This document shows, piece after piece, positions 42,822 through 49,704 of a DNA stretch of 52,565 nt (its first letter is position 1; each line of letters begins with the position of its first letter). This DNA is from Guyparkeria sp016278265 (GTDB taxonomy: Bacteria; Pseudomonadota; Gammaproteobacteria; Halothiobacillales; Halothiobacillaceae). Under the pieces are notes generated by a model that was not told the DNA's origin, did no database searches, and saw only the letters and a program-made list of their open reading frames with translations. A program made the position numbers and the translations under genes. The stretch lies in NCBI RefSeq assembly GCF_044582145.1, contig NZ_JBDODO010000012.1. One strand, 5' to 3'.

Positions 42822-43526
42822 ATGATGAAAAAACTGCCAACCGCTTTGATTGCAGCGACAGGAATCGCCGCCGGCGGCTCAGCGCTCGCTGAGCACGATG
42901 TGTATGTAAAGGGCGGCATCGGATGGGCTCACAGCGAGAGCGACGTCGGGAACATCGGCGATCTTGCCGATCCGCCCGACCGCGTGGCGTTCGATTCCGA
43001 TGGCTCGATCGCCTACCAGCTCGGTGTCGGCTATCGGCTGACCGACTGGCTGGACGCGGAGCTTTCCCTGAACCACATCGGTGGCGTCGATTTAAGCGGC
43101 CCATACGAGGACGACGGCAGCTACTCGGGCAAAACGGGAAACACCGAGGTGGACACGACCTCCATGATGCTCGTCGGCCTAGTGGACCTGTCAGCCATCC
43201 TTGATGCGTCCTGGCCACTCGACCCGTATGTCGGTATCGGCGCTGGCTACGTCCGACACGAGATGGGGCGCTTCACCATCACGAACGACAGCGCAAGGAT
43301 CGACAGCAACACCAGCGGTGGATTCGCCTGGAAGGTGCTGTTGGGGGCCACCTACCCGATCGGCGAACGACTCTCCCTGGATGCCTCCTATGCCTATGCC
43401 GACTACGGCGAGGCGAAATCGAGTCGAAACGCATACGAGCGCGGCGGCTCACTTCAGCTCAACTCACCGCTGACCGTGGACATCCGCACTCACGAGCTGG
43501 CGCTTTCACTGCGCTACCAGCTGTAA
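42822..43526 (+). CDS. Outer-membrane beta-barrel protein (porin/OmpA-barrel-like)
   Basis: 234 aa from the ATG at 42822; AGGAG is 6 nt upstream, and an ATG at 42825 is equally possible. The signal peptide ends ...GGSALA|EHDV. The mature part begins VYVKGGIGWAHSESD and shows alternating polar/hydrophobic strands consistent with about eight strands: YQLGVGYRLTDWLDAEL, VGLVDLSAIL, PYVGIGAGYVRHEMG, AWKVLLGATYPIGERLSLDASYAYADYG, ELALSLRYQL. It resembles outer-membrane-protein beta-barrel families such as OmpA-N/OmpW. Role unknown. Confidence 0.82.
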   Translation: MMKKLPTALIAATGIAAGGSALAEHDVYVKGGIGWAHSESDVGNIGDLADPPDRVAFDSDGSIAYQLGVGYRLTDWLDAELSLNHIGGVDLSGPYEDDGSYSGKTGNTEVDTTSMMLVGLVDLSAILDASWPLDPYVGIGAGYVRHEMGRFTITNDSARIDSNTSGGFAWKVLLGATYPIGERLSLDASYAYADYGEAKSSRNAYERGGSLQLNSPLTVDIRTHELALSLRYQL

Positions 43527-43631
43527 AACGGCGGCCGTCGTGCCGACAAGCCAAGGCAAGGACCTCGCACGGGCGCACTCGATGCAAGTCGTTGCCACAC
43601 CAACACCTTTCTCAACCTGGACGAGGACAAC

Positions 43632-44336
43632 ATGATCACACGGAAAGTCTTAGCCATCCCTCTGGCCGCGGTGTGCCTGACTGCCTGCTCAACGACCCCG
43701 GAGCAACGGCAAGCCAGCACCGACGAGGTCCGCTCGGCCTTGCTTGCCCACCCCGTTGCCGTACGGCCTGTTGAACAGCCGGTCGCACTCGCCGAACGCA
43801 CCAAGGGTCGCGCCGTGGCCAACACGGTCATCGCGAGCATGGCGGCGACCGCTGCTGCCAACATGGGCGGCGCCAGCACGATGCAGGGCATGCAGTCCAA
43901 TCACAGCATCGCATCCGAATTGGGTACGCAAATGGCACATACGCTGCCGGAGAGCGAACTGATCCAGGCGGGCACCGGCATCGATCGGGCATTGGCCCAC
44001 CGGCTGGCAAGGTACTTTCAGCGAGATGAAGCGCCAGCCGATAACGCTGGACTCGTCATCGAGGTGGACGCCGCGAGGTGGGAGCTGGGCTACGAGTCAT
44101 TTCTCACCAGCAGCGACTATCGCCTGGACTACGACATCGACGTTCACTTGATCGAGCCGGCGAAAGCGGACAAGCAAGCCAGCCGCCTGAAGACGATCGA
44201 TTGCGTCGGCACGTTCGACCGCAAGATGCCGATCGATCAATGGCGCGCCGATGCATATCACGCAGTCGATGCGGCCGCGCAGGACATCGTCGATCGCTGC
44301 TACGACCTTGCGCTCGCGGGAATGGGCATGACCTGA
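43632..44336 (+). CDS. Lipoprotein, function unknown
   Basis: 234 aa. MITRKVLAIPLAAVCLTACSTTPE has an LTAC lipobox (Cys19). A Gly/Ala/Met-rich segment follows (VIASMAATAAANMGGASTMQGMQ), then a folded C-terminal part with GLVIEVDAARWELGYESFL, YRLDYDIDVHLIE and AVDAAAQDIVDRCYDLAL. GAGGA lies before the ATG. No family recognised. It closes the run of six probable lipoproteins that starts at 39991. Confidence 0.75.
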   Translation: MITRKVLAIPLAAVCLTACSTTPEQRQASTDEVRSALLAHPVAVRPVEQPVALAERTKGRAVANTVIASMAATAAANMGGASTMQGMQSNHSIASELGTQMAHTLPESELIQAGTGIDRALAHRLARYFQRDEAPADNAGLVIEVDAARWELGYESFLTSSDYRLDYDIDVHLIEPAKADKQASRLKTIDCVGTFDRKMPIDQWRADAYHAVDAAAQDIVDRCYDLALAGMGMT

Positions 44337-44397
44337 GTCGGCGCGCGATCGACCACCCCGATAGCAAGCGCGGGCAGCCGTGGCACAATGCCCGGCC

Positions 44398-44967
44398 ATG
44401 TCCGCCAGCCAATCCATCAAACCCGGTTTCACACCGCCGCCCGCCGATGTCGTCATCGACGAGGCGGCGGTATTGCGTTTGTCGGCGTTGCCGCGCGGGG
44501 CGCTGGATGAGCTGGTCGCGCGCTACGGGCTATCGCTGGAATGGGTGGCACCGGGCGCGGCCATTCCGGGCAGTTTTTGGGGCGATGACGAGGCGGGGAT
44601 CATCGGCTGGACGTTGTACGTCCGCCCGGACACGGCGGTGCATTCGGCGCTGCACGAGTTCGCGCACATCGTCTGCATGGACGAGGCGCGCCGGGCAGAC
44701 GCTCACACGGATGCCGGCAGCGATGACGTCGAGGAAGAGGCGGTCTGCTATCTGCAGATCCTGATGGCCGATCATCTCAAGGGCTTCGGTCGCGAGCGGG
44801 CCCTGGCCGACATGCGGGCCTGGGGCTACACCTTCCGCGTGGGCACGCCGGCCGACTGGTTCGCGCGGGATGCCGACCGGGCGGTCGAGTGGCTATTGAA
44901 CCAAGGGCTCGCGCGGCAGACCAACGGGGCGCTTGAACCCACCTTCCATCCGCGAGGCACCGCATGA
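44398..44967 (+). CDS. HEFAH-motif protein (putative metallopeptidase-like) coupled to ampG
   Basis: 189 aa from the ATG at 44398; a GTG at 44380 would add six residues. No signal peptide or membrane segment. VHSALHEFAHIVCM holds an HExxH motif (His86, Glu87, His90), and an EEEAVCYLQIL helix 22-28 residues later could supply a third zinc ligand (Glu112-114). This is the zincin arrangement. No family is recognised and protease activity is inferred. Its stop overlaps the ampG start (ATGA), implying coupled translation. Confidence 0.68.
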   Translation: MSASQSIKPGFTPPPADVVIDEAAVLRLSALPRGALDELVARYGLSLEWVAPGAAIPGSFWGDDEAGIIGWTLYVRPDTAVHSALHEFAHIVCMDEARRADAHTDAGSDDVEEEAVCYLQILMADHLKGFGRERALADMRAWGYTFRVGTPADWFARDADRAVEWLLNQGLARQTNGALEPTFHPRGTA

Positions 44968-46202
44968 GCACTCGACTACAGCGCATGCACGCCGTGGCCA
45001 CCTCCCCCAAACAGCTGGCCGTGCTGTTTTTGGGCTTCGCCTCCGGCCTGCCACTGCTGCTGACGTCCGGCACGCTGCAGGCGTGGCTGACGATGGAGGA
45101 CATCGACCTCAAGACCATCGGCCTGTTCGCGCTGGTCGGCCTGCCCTACACGCTGAAATTCCTCTGGGCGCCGATTCTCGACCGCTTTTCCGTGGGCCAT
45201 TTCGCCCGCCGACGCGGCTGGATACTACTCAGCCAACTGCTGATCGCGGGCGGGCTGCTGGGCCTGGCGATCAGCGATGCCCAGACGCAGATCTGGCAGA
45301 TCGCGATCTTCGCCCTGATGGTCGCCTTCCTCTCGGCCACGCAGGACATCGCCATCGATGCCTGGCGCACCGACACCCTCGATGCCCCCGAGCGCGGCCT
45401 GGGTGCGGCGGTATTCGTCATGGCGTACCGCATCGGCATGCTGGTCGCCGGCTCGGCGGCGCTGGTGATGGGGGACCACATCGGCTGGCCGTTGACCTAC
45501 TCCATCATGGCCGCGCTGATGAGCGTGGGCATGATCACGGCCTGGTTCGCCCCGGAGAAGGACACCCGCGACCTCGCCCCGCGGACGATGCGCGAGGCGG
45601 TCATCGGCCCGATGAAGGCATTCTTCTCGCGCCCCGAGGCCTGGACGTTGATTTTCCTGGTCATCCTCTACAAGTTCGGCGATGCCTTTGCCGGCACGCT
45701 GACCACCGCCTTCCTGATCCGCGGCGCGGGCTTCACCGCCACCGACGTCGGCCTGATCAACAACGGCGCCGGGCTGATCGCGACGATCATCGGCGGACTG
45801 TTCGGCGGGCTGTGGATGGTCAAGCTGGGCCTGTTCCGCGCGCTGATGCTGTTCGGCGTGCTCCAGGCGATCACCAACCTCGGTTACGCCTGGCTGTACG
45901 AATGGAACAGCTACGGGCTGATGGTGGCGGTGATCTCGCTGGAGAACTTCGCCGGCGGGCTGGGCACCGCCGCCTTCGTCGCCTTCCTGATGGCGCTGTG
46001 CGACAAGGAATACTCCGCCACCCAGTACGCCCTGCTCTCGGCGATCGCCGCACTGGGGCGCATTTATCTGGGGCCGACCGCCGGGTTTGTCGTCGAGTGG
46101 GTCGACTGGACCATCTTCTTCATCCTCACCTTCTTCGCCGCCCTGCCCGGATTGTGGCTGCTGTGGCGCGCACGGCACACGATTCATCGGATTGATCAGT
46201 AG
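44964..46202 (+). CDS. ampG: AmpG-family muropeptide permease (MFS)
   Basis: 412 aa with about 12 transmembrane helices. LGFASGLPLLLTSGTLQAWL, GLPYTLKFLWAPILDRF and FLSATQDIAIDAWRTD are typical of AmpG. The family imports GlcNAc-anhydroMurNAc peptides from the periplasm for cell-wall recycling and, in other species, beta-lactamase induction. E. coli AmpG is 491 aa with two extra helices; this shorter form is common elsewhere. It fits functionally with mpl, amgK and murU in this window. Confidence 0.88.
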   Translation: MSTRLQRMHAVATSPKQLAVLFLGFASGLPLLLTSGTLQAWLTMEDIDLKTIGLFALVGLPYTLKFLWAPILDRFSVGHFARRRGWILLSQLLIAGGLLGLAISDAQTQIWQIAIFALMVAFLSATQDIAIDAWRTDTLDAPERGLGAAVFVMAYRIGMLVAGSAALVMGDHIGWPLTYSIMAALMSVGMITAWFAPEKDTRDLAPRTMREAVIGPMKAFFSRPEAWTLIFLVILYKFGDAFAGTLTTAFLIRGAGFTATDVGLINNGAGLIATIIGGLFGGLWMVKLGLFRALMLFGVLQAITNLGYAWLYEWNSYGLMVAVISLENFAGGLGTAAFVAFLMALCDKEYSATQYALLSAIAALGRIYLGPTAGFVVEWVDWTIFFILTFFAALPGLWLLWRARHTIHRIDQ

Positions 46203-46223
46203 CGCGATCCTCTGCCCGGACTG

Positions 46224-46262
46224 CGGAGTGCGACTCCGTGACACGGCGAGTACAACTCGCCG
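46224..46262 (+). repeat. Twin-palindrome repeat unit, copy 1
   Basis: Two adjacent hairpins: CGGAGT-gcg-ACTCCG (46224-46238) and CGGCGAGT-aca-ACTCGCCG (46244-46262, 8-bp perfect stem). A related unit occurs at 46300. It lies 22 nt after ampG, where it may also stop transcription or protect mRNA. Confidence 0.75.
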
Positions 46263-46299
46263 CTCCGGCACTCCCTCAAGCCGATCGACGAGTGGACAG

Positions 46300-46337
46300 C
46301 GGAGTTGCGCTCCGCGAGACAGCGAAACCAACTCGCG
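46300..46337 (+). repeat. Twin-palindrome repeat unit, copy 2 (degenerate)
   Basis: A direct, imperfect copy of the 46224 unit. CGGAG-ttgcg-CTCCG keeps the first palindrome. The second half (cgaaaccaactcgc) has lost the left arm but keeps the ACTCGC right arm. The spacing between the copies is about 37 nt. Confidence 0.6.
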
Positions 46338-46453
46338 CCCCACCCTGTCGCCAGCCCATGACTCCACCGTCGCCATACGACCTGAACCAAACAGCGGATT
46401 GTCGGTCTGCATGAACTACCATGCGTACTACACATCGCCGGGAGGCATTTCCC

Positions 46454-46957
46454 ATGAGTCACCATTTCACCAACGCCCTGCTCGCAGCCGGAGCCGCCTT
46501 GCTAATCGGGCAGGCCAGCGCGATGGCCCAGCCGCCCGAACACGCCGGCAAGTCCGGACAAGCCTCTGGGCAACCACCGGGGCAAGCCGAACGAGGCGAC
46601 CGAGACCGGGGGCAAATCGACGATTCGCGCGAACGCCACAGCGAGCGTGAACGCCAGACGTCGCGTTACCACATCTCAACCCGCGAGCGGATGTACATCC
46701 AGGACTGGTACAACCGCAACCTGCCGCCGGGCCTGGCCAAGCAGGGCAAGATCCCACCGGGCCATGCCAAGCGCCTGGAGCGCGGTTCGTCATGGCCCCC
46801 GCGGGACGTGGAGTACGAGCGCCTGCCGCGTGAACTGAGACGACAACTCTCGCCGCTGCCGGATCACCTGGACTACTACCGCGTCGGCCCTGACGTGGTG
46901 ATCGCCGACACCGCCGGGCAAGTAGTCAGCGACATCGTTTACGACATCCTCAACTAA
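46454..46957 (+). CDS. CigR-like secreted/periplasmic protein
   Basis: 167 aa from the ATG at 46454, with GGGAGG 9 nt upstream. The signal peptide ends GQASAMA|QPPE. A low-complexity Gly/Gln/Arg-rich stretch follows. The conserved C-terminal part has NLPPGLAKQGKIPPGHAKRL, LPRELRRQLSPLPDHLDYYRVGPDVVIAD and VSDIVYDILN. This matches the anti-virulence regulator CigR / RcnB-like family in proteobacteria. The molecular function is unknown. Confidence 0.75.
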   Translation: MSHHFTNALLAAGAALLIGQASAMAQPPEHAGKSGQASGQPPGQAERGDRDRGQIDDSRERHSERERQTSRYHISTRERMYIQDWYNRNLPPGLAKQGKIPPGHAKRLERGSSWPPRDVEYERLPRELRRQLSPLPDHLDYYRVGPDVVIADTAGQVVSDIVYDILN

Positions 46958-47281
46958 AGCCACCGAAGTGGCCGACAGCTGACTAAACCGTTAAGATTCA
47001 TCCTTTGCCGGACCCGTTAGCCCGCGATTATTCGAGGCGACCGGTCCGGTCATGGAAACTCTGCACGAATCCGACAACGCTCTGCGCGTCTTGAGCCGGG
47101 CAGATGCAAGGCGCTCGTCCGCCGCGGAAGAGTCAGTCTCTTTCCAAGGACGATAACGAAGCAGATGCCCGGCTAAAGGCGCGCCCTGTGGGGCTTGGCG
47201 AGCCGCCCGTGCTCGGCAAGCCAGAGTGCTATCGGACTCGCGCAGAGTTTCCCAATTTACGCCAAGCCAGCGACCTACGAC
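46958..47281. other. 324-nt region without a gene, upstream of proQ
   Basis: No convincing open frame on either strand. A small hairpin GCCAC-cgaa-GTGGC (46959-46972) follows the CigR-like stop without a T-run. A longer one at 47192-47222, GGCTTGGCGAGC, 7 nt, GCTCGGCAAGCC (12 bp with one mismatch), lies 60 nt before the proQ start and may be in its 5' leader. No promoter could be assigned with confidence. Confidence 0.5.
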
Positions 47282-48133
47282 ATGACCGCAGACGATCCTC
47301 AGGCCACCGACCCGAAACCGGAAAACACCGGCACCACCCCGGGCGAGGCCGCCCCCGAGGTCACGACGGACTCGACTCCCGAAGCGACCCCGGAGACCTC
47401 GGAGACCTCGGAGACCGCTGACGAGCCGGCACCGGCCGAAGCGGCCACAGCTGATGCGACGCCGGCCGAAGCGACACCCGCCGAGACGGCGCCGACCGAG
47501 GGAAACCAGCCGAAAAAGCCACGCGTCCACCCGCGTGAGGCGGTCAAGCAGTTCGAGGCCGCCTGGCCGGAAGTCTTCTCCTCCGATTCCAAGCAGGTCA
47601 AGCCGCTGGCCATCGGCATCCTGCAGCAGATCCTCGCCGATCGCCCGGCCGAGCTTGACGGCCTGAACTCCAAGGCGATCCGCGCGGCGATGAAGTTCTA
47701 CACCTCGCGATTGTCGTACCACATCGCCATGAAGAACGCCGAGCACCGCGTCGACCTCAAGGGCGAGCCGGCCGAACCGGTCGACGACAAGGCCCGCAGC
47801 CACGCCGAAGAACAGATCAAGGCGATCCACGCCGCCCGCGACGCCAAGCGCGCCGAGCAGGGCGAGACGGAAGAAGGCGGCGAGAAAAAGCCACGCCGTT
47901 CGCGCAAGCCGACCGGCAAGGGTCCGCGCAAGGCAGCCAATGGTGGCCAGGGCGAGAAGGGCGACGCGGCCAAGTCAGGACAGGAAGGCAGCAAGCGCCG
48001 CGGCAATCGCCAACCGAACAAGTCCGGCGAGCAGCGCAAGACCGAACAGGCCGATCCGGCACTGAAAAACCTCAGCATGGAAGAAAAACTCGACCGCCTC
48101 GCCCAACGCTTCGGCCAGGACGGCGTGAAGTAA
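47282..48133 (+). CDS. proQ: ProQ/FinO-domain RNA chaperone
   Basis: 283 aa from the ATG at 47282. A disordered acidic Pro/Ala/Thr/Glu-rich N-terminal extension (about 1-75) is followed by the FinO/ProQ domain (about 80-185): HPREAVKQFEAAWPEVF, KPLAIGILQQIL, LNSKAIRAAMKFYTSRLSYH. Then comes a Lys/Arg/Gly-rich basic linker (about 215-260) and a short C-terminal helix (MEEKLDRLAQRFG). ProQ binds structured sRNAs and mRNA 3' ends. E. coli ProQ (232 aa) has a Tudor-like C-terminal domain; here that domain is not evident. The acidic N-terminal tail is longer than usual. Confidence 0.88.
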   Translation: MTADDPQATDPKPENTGTTPGEAAPEVTTDSTPEATPETSETSETADEPAPAEAATADATPAEATPAETAPTEGNQPKKPRVHPREAVKQFEAAWPEVFSSDSKQVKPLAIGILQQILADRPAELDGLNSKAIRAAMKFYTSRLSYHIAMKNAEHRVDLKGEPAEPVDDKARSHAEEQIKAIHAARDAKRAEQGETEEGGEKKPRRSRKPTGKGPRKAANGGQGEKGDAAKSGQEGSKRRGNRQPNKSGEQRKTEQADPALKNLSMEEKLDRLAQRFGQDGVK

Positions 48134-48166
48134 AGTCCGCCCCGAACATCTAAATCATGGCTCCAT

Positions 48167-48225
48167 TCGCGCCTGAAGGCGCTCCTACCGACGCAGCGGC
48201 ACCGTAGGAGCGCCTTCAGGCGCGA
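48167..48225. repeat. REP-like element, 22-bp perfect inverted repeat
   Basis: The left arm starts TCGCGCCTGAAGGCGCTCC, a 15-nt loop follows, and the right arm reads its exact reverse complement (48204-48225). Each arm itself contains the palindrome GCGCCTgaAGGCGC. Elements of this type are scattered in Pseudomonas-like genomes, to my knowledge. Here it separates proQ from yefM and could fold as a strong hairpin in the proQ 3' end. Confidence 0.85.
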
Positions 48226-48276
48226 TGTGTTTGTGGTCCATTAGTATCGGGCGCTTCGTTGCCGAAACAACACCGA

Positions 48277-48294
48277 TGTACAATACTCAGTACA
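48277..48294 (+). promoter_or_regulatory. Candidate YefM operator
   Basis: TGTAC, 8 nt, GTACA forms an inverted repeat 24 nt before the yefM start. TGTACA-type half-sites are the known YefM/YefM-YoeB binding core in E. coli. A TACAAT -10-like hexamer overlaps the left half-site, so binding would block the promoter. The sites are seen; autoregulation is inferred. Confidence 0.6.
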
Positions 48295-48317
48295 TACTCG
48301 CCGCAACGCTAGGCAAC

Positions 48318-48599
48318 ATGACTATGGAAACCGTCAGCTTCAGCAACGCCCGGAAATCTTTGAAATCGATCCTCGACCGGGTGAACGACGACATCGACTG
48401 CACGATCATCACCCGACGCGATGCGCCGGAAGCCGTGCTGATGTCATTGAAGGAATACAACGCCCTTCTCGAGACCGTGCATCTGCTCGACTCCCCAGCC
48501 AATGCCATGCACCTGAGCCGCTCGATTGAACAGCACAAGGCCGGCAAGCTTCAACGTCGGAGCATCATGGAAGATGAACGAGATCAGTTGGACCATTGA
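48318..48599 (+). CDS. yefM: Antitoxin YefM (Phd/YefM family)
   Basis: 93 aa from the ATG at 48318; an ATG at 48324 is possible. SFSNARKSLKSILDRVNDD and ITRRDAPEAVLMSLKEYNAL form the DNA-binding Phd/YefM fold. SPANAMHLSRSIEQHKAGK and a short C-terminal part form the toxin-binding segment. It neutralises YoeB and represses its own operon. It overlaps yoeB by 26 nt. Confidence 0.95.
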   Translation: MTMETVSFSNARKSLKSILDRVNDDIDCTIITRRDAPEAVLMSLKEYNALLETVHLLDSPANAMHLSRSIEQHKAGKLQRRSIMEDERDQLDH

Positions 48600-48831
48600 A
48601 GCCTGGAACGACTACCTGTTCTGGCAAACACAGGATCGCAAGACCTTGAAGCGCATCAACGGTCTTATCCGGGATGCGCTCCGCACGCCATTTGACGGCA
48701 TAGGCAAGCCCGAGCCGTTGAAGGGCAGCCTGTCGGGCTACTGGTCCCGACGCATCGACTCAAGCAACCGACTCGTCTACGCGGTCGACGACGGCATGCT
48801 CGTCATCGTTTCCTGCCGCTATCACTACTGA
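48574..48831 (+). CDS. yoeB: Toxin YoeB, ribosome-dependent mRNA endonuclease
   Basis: 85 aa (E. coli 84). WNDYLFWQTQDRKTLKRIN, PFDGIGKPEPLKGSLSGYW, SRRIDSSNRLVYAV and the terminal CRYHY match YoeB closely. The catalytic Glu (GKPEPLK), Arg (NRLVY) and C-terminal His-Tyr are all present, so the toxin should be active. GGAAG lies immediately before the ATG, inside yefM. Confidence 0.95.
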   Translation: MNEISWTIEAWNDYLFWQTQDRKTLKRINGLIRDALRTPFDGIGKPEPLKGSLSGYWSRRIDSSNRLVYAVDDGMLVIVSCRYHY

Positions 48832-48855
48832 CGCGCCAGTCGCCCGCTGAGACCG

Positions 48856-49578
48856 ATGAGCCAACGCAAGAAAACCGCAAAAAACCGCCCCATCCGCCGC
48901 TGGATCTGGCGACTGATCCTGCTGGCGCTCCTCGCCTTCCTGTTGATCCAGCTCTGGTTCTTCGTCCAGGTCTGGCACCTGCGAGACCACAATCCCGAGA
49001 CCACGGCGTTCATGCGCGAGCGCCTGGACGTGTTGCGCGGCATTCGCCCGGACATCAGCGCGCAGCAGATCTACGTGCCGTACGAGGCCATCAGCCCGGC
49101 TGCCCGCCGCGCCGTGGTCGCCTCCGAGGACGATCGCTTCATGGATCATTGGGGTATCGACCTGGTCGGTCTGCGTCACGCCATGGAACGCAACTTAGAA
49201 GCCGGCGGAATCGTCGCCGGCGGCTCGAGCATCACCCAGCAACTGGCCAAAAACCTGTTTCTCTCCGCCGACCAGTCCCTATGGCGCAAGGGCCAGGAGG
49301 CCCTGATCGCGCTGATGATGGAGGGCGTGCTGGGCAAGCGACGGATTCTCGAGCTGTATCTGAACTACGCCGAATGGGGCAACCTGCTCTATGGCATCGA
49401 GGCCGCCGCCCGGCATTACTACGGCAAGTCCGCCGGGCAACTCACCCGACACGAAGCCGCCAAGCTGGCCGCCATGCTGCCCAACCCGCGCTTCTACCAG
49501 GACAACCGCAACGCGCGGGGACTTCAGGTGAGGACCAGGGCCGTACTCGAGCGCATGGAGTACTCACGGACGCCCTAG
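48856..49578 (+). CDS. mtgA: Monofunctional biosynthetic peptidoglycan transglycosylase
   Basis: 240 aa. One N-terminal transmembrane helix (about 16-38) is followed by a GT51 domain. VVASEDDRFMDHWGID carries the catalytic Glu91, and GGSSITQQLAKNLFLS and RRILELYLNYAEWG are GT51 motifs. It polymerises lipid II into glycan strands and has no transpeptidase domain, as usual for MtgA. The gene starts 24 nt after yoeB. Confidence 0.94.
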   Translation: MSQRKKTAKNRPIRRWIWRLILLALLAFLLIQLWFFVQVWHLRDHNPETTAFMRERLDVLRGIRPDISAQQIYVPYEAISPAARRAVVASEDDRFMDHWGIDLVGLRHAMERNLEAGGIVAGGSSITQQLAKNLFLSADQSLWRKGQEALIALMMEGVLGKRRILELYLNYAEWGNLLYGIEAAARHYYGKSAGQLTRHEAAKLAAMLPNPRFYQDNRNARGLQVRTRAVLERMEYSRTP

Positions 49579-49704
49579 AAATACGTACAAAGGGCCGGCA
49601 GCGCAACGCTTCCTCACCCTCACTAGAACAGCTCTGCCCTCGCTTCGGCAACAAAACAGCGCCGCACAGCAGCCAGGCCCGGTTCACTCCCCATGGATCG
49701 GAAA

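Noticed and set aside
46959..46972. GCCAC/GTGGC hairpin as a terminator of the CigR-like gene
   Set aside because: Only 5 bp with no T-run after it.
46991..47830. 279-codon minus-strand frame across the proQ start and leader
   Set aside because: Antisense to the FinO domain of ProQ, low complexity (Arg/Gly runs), no start signals.
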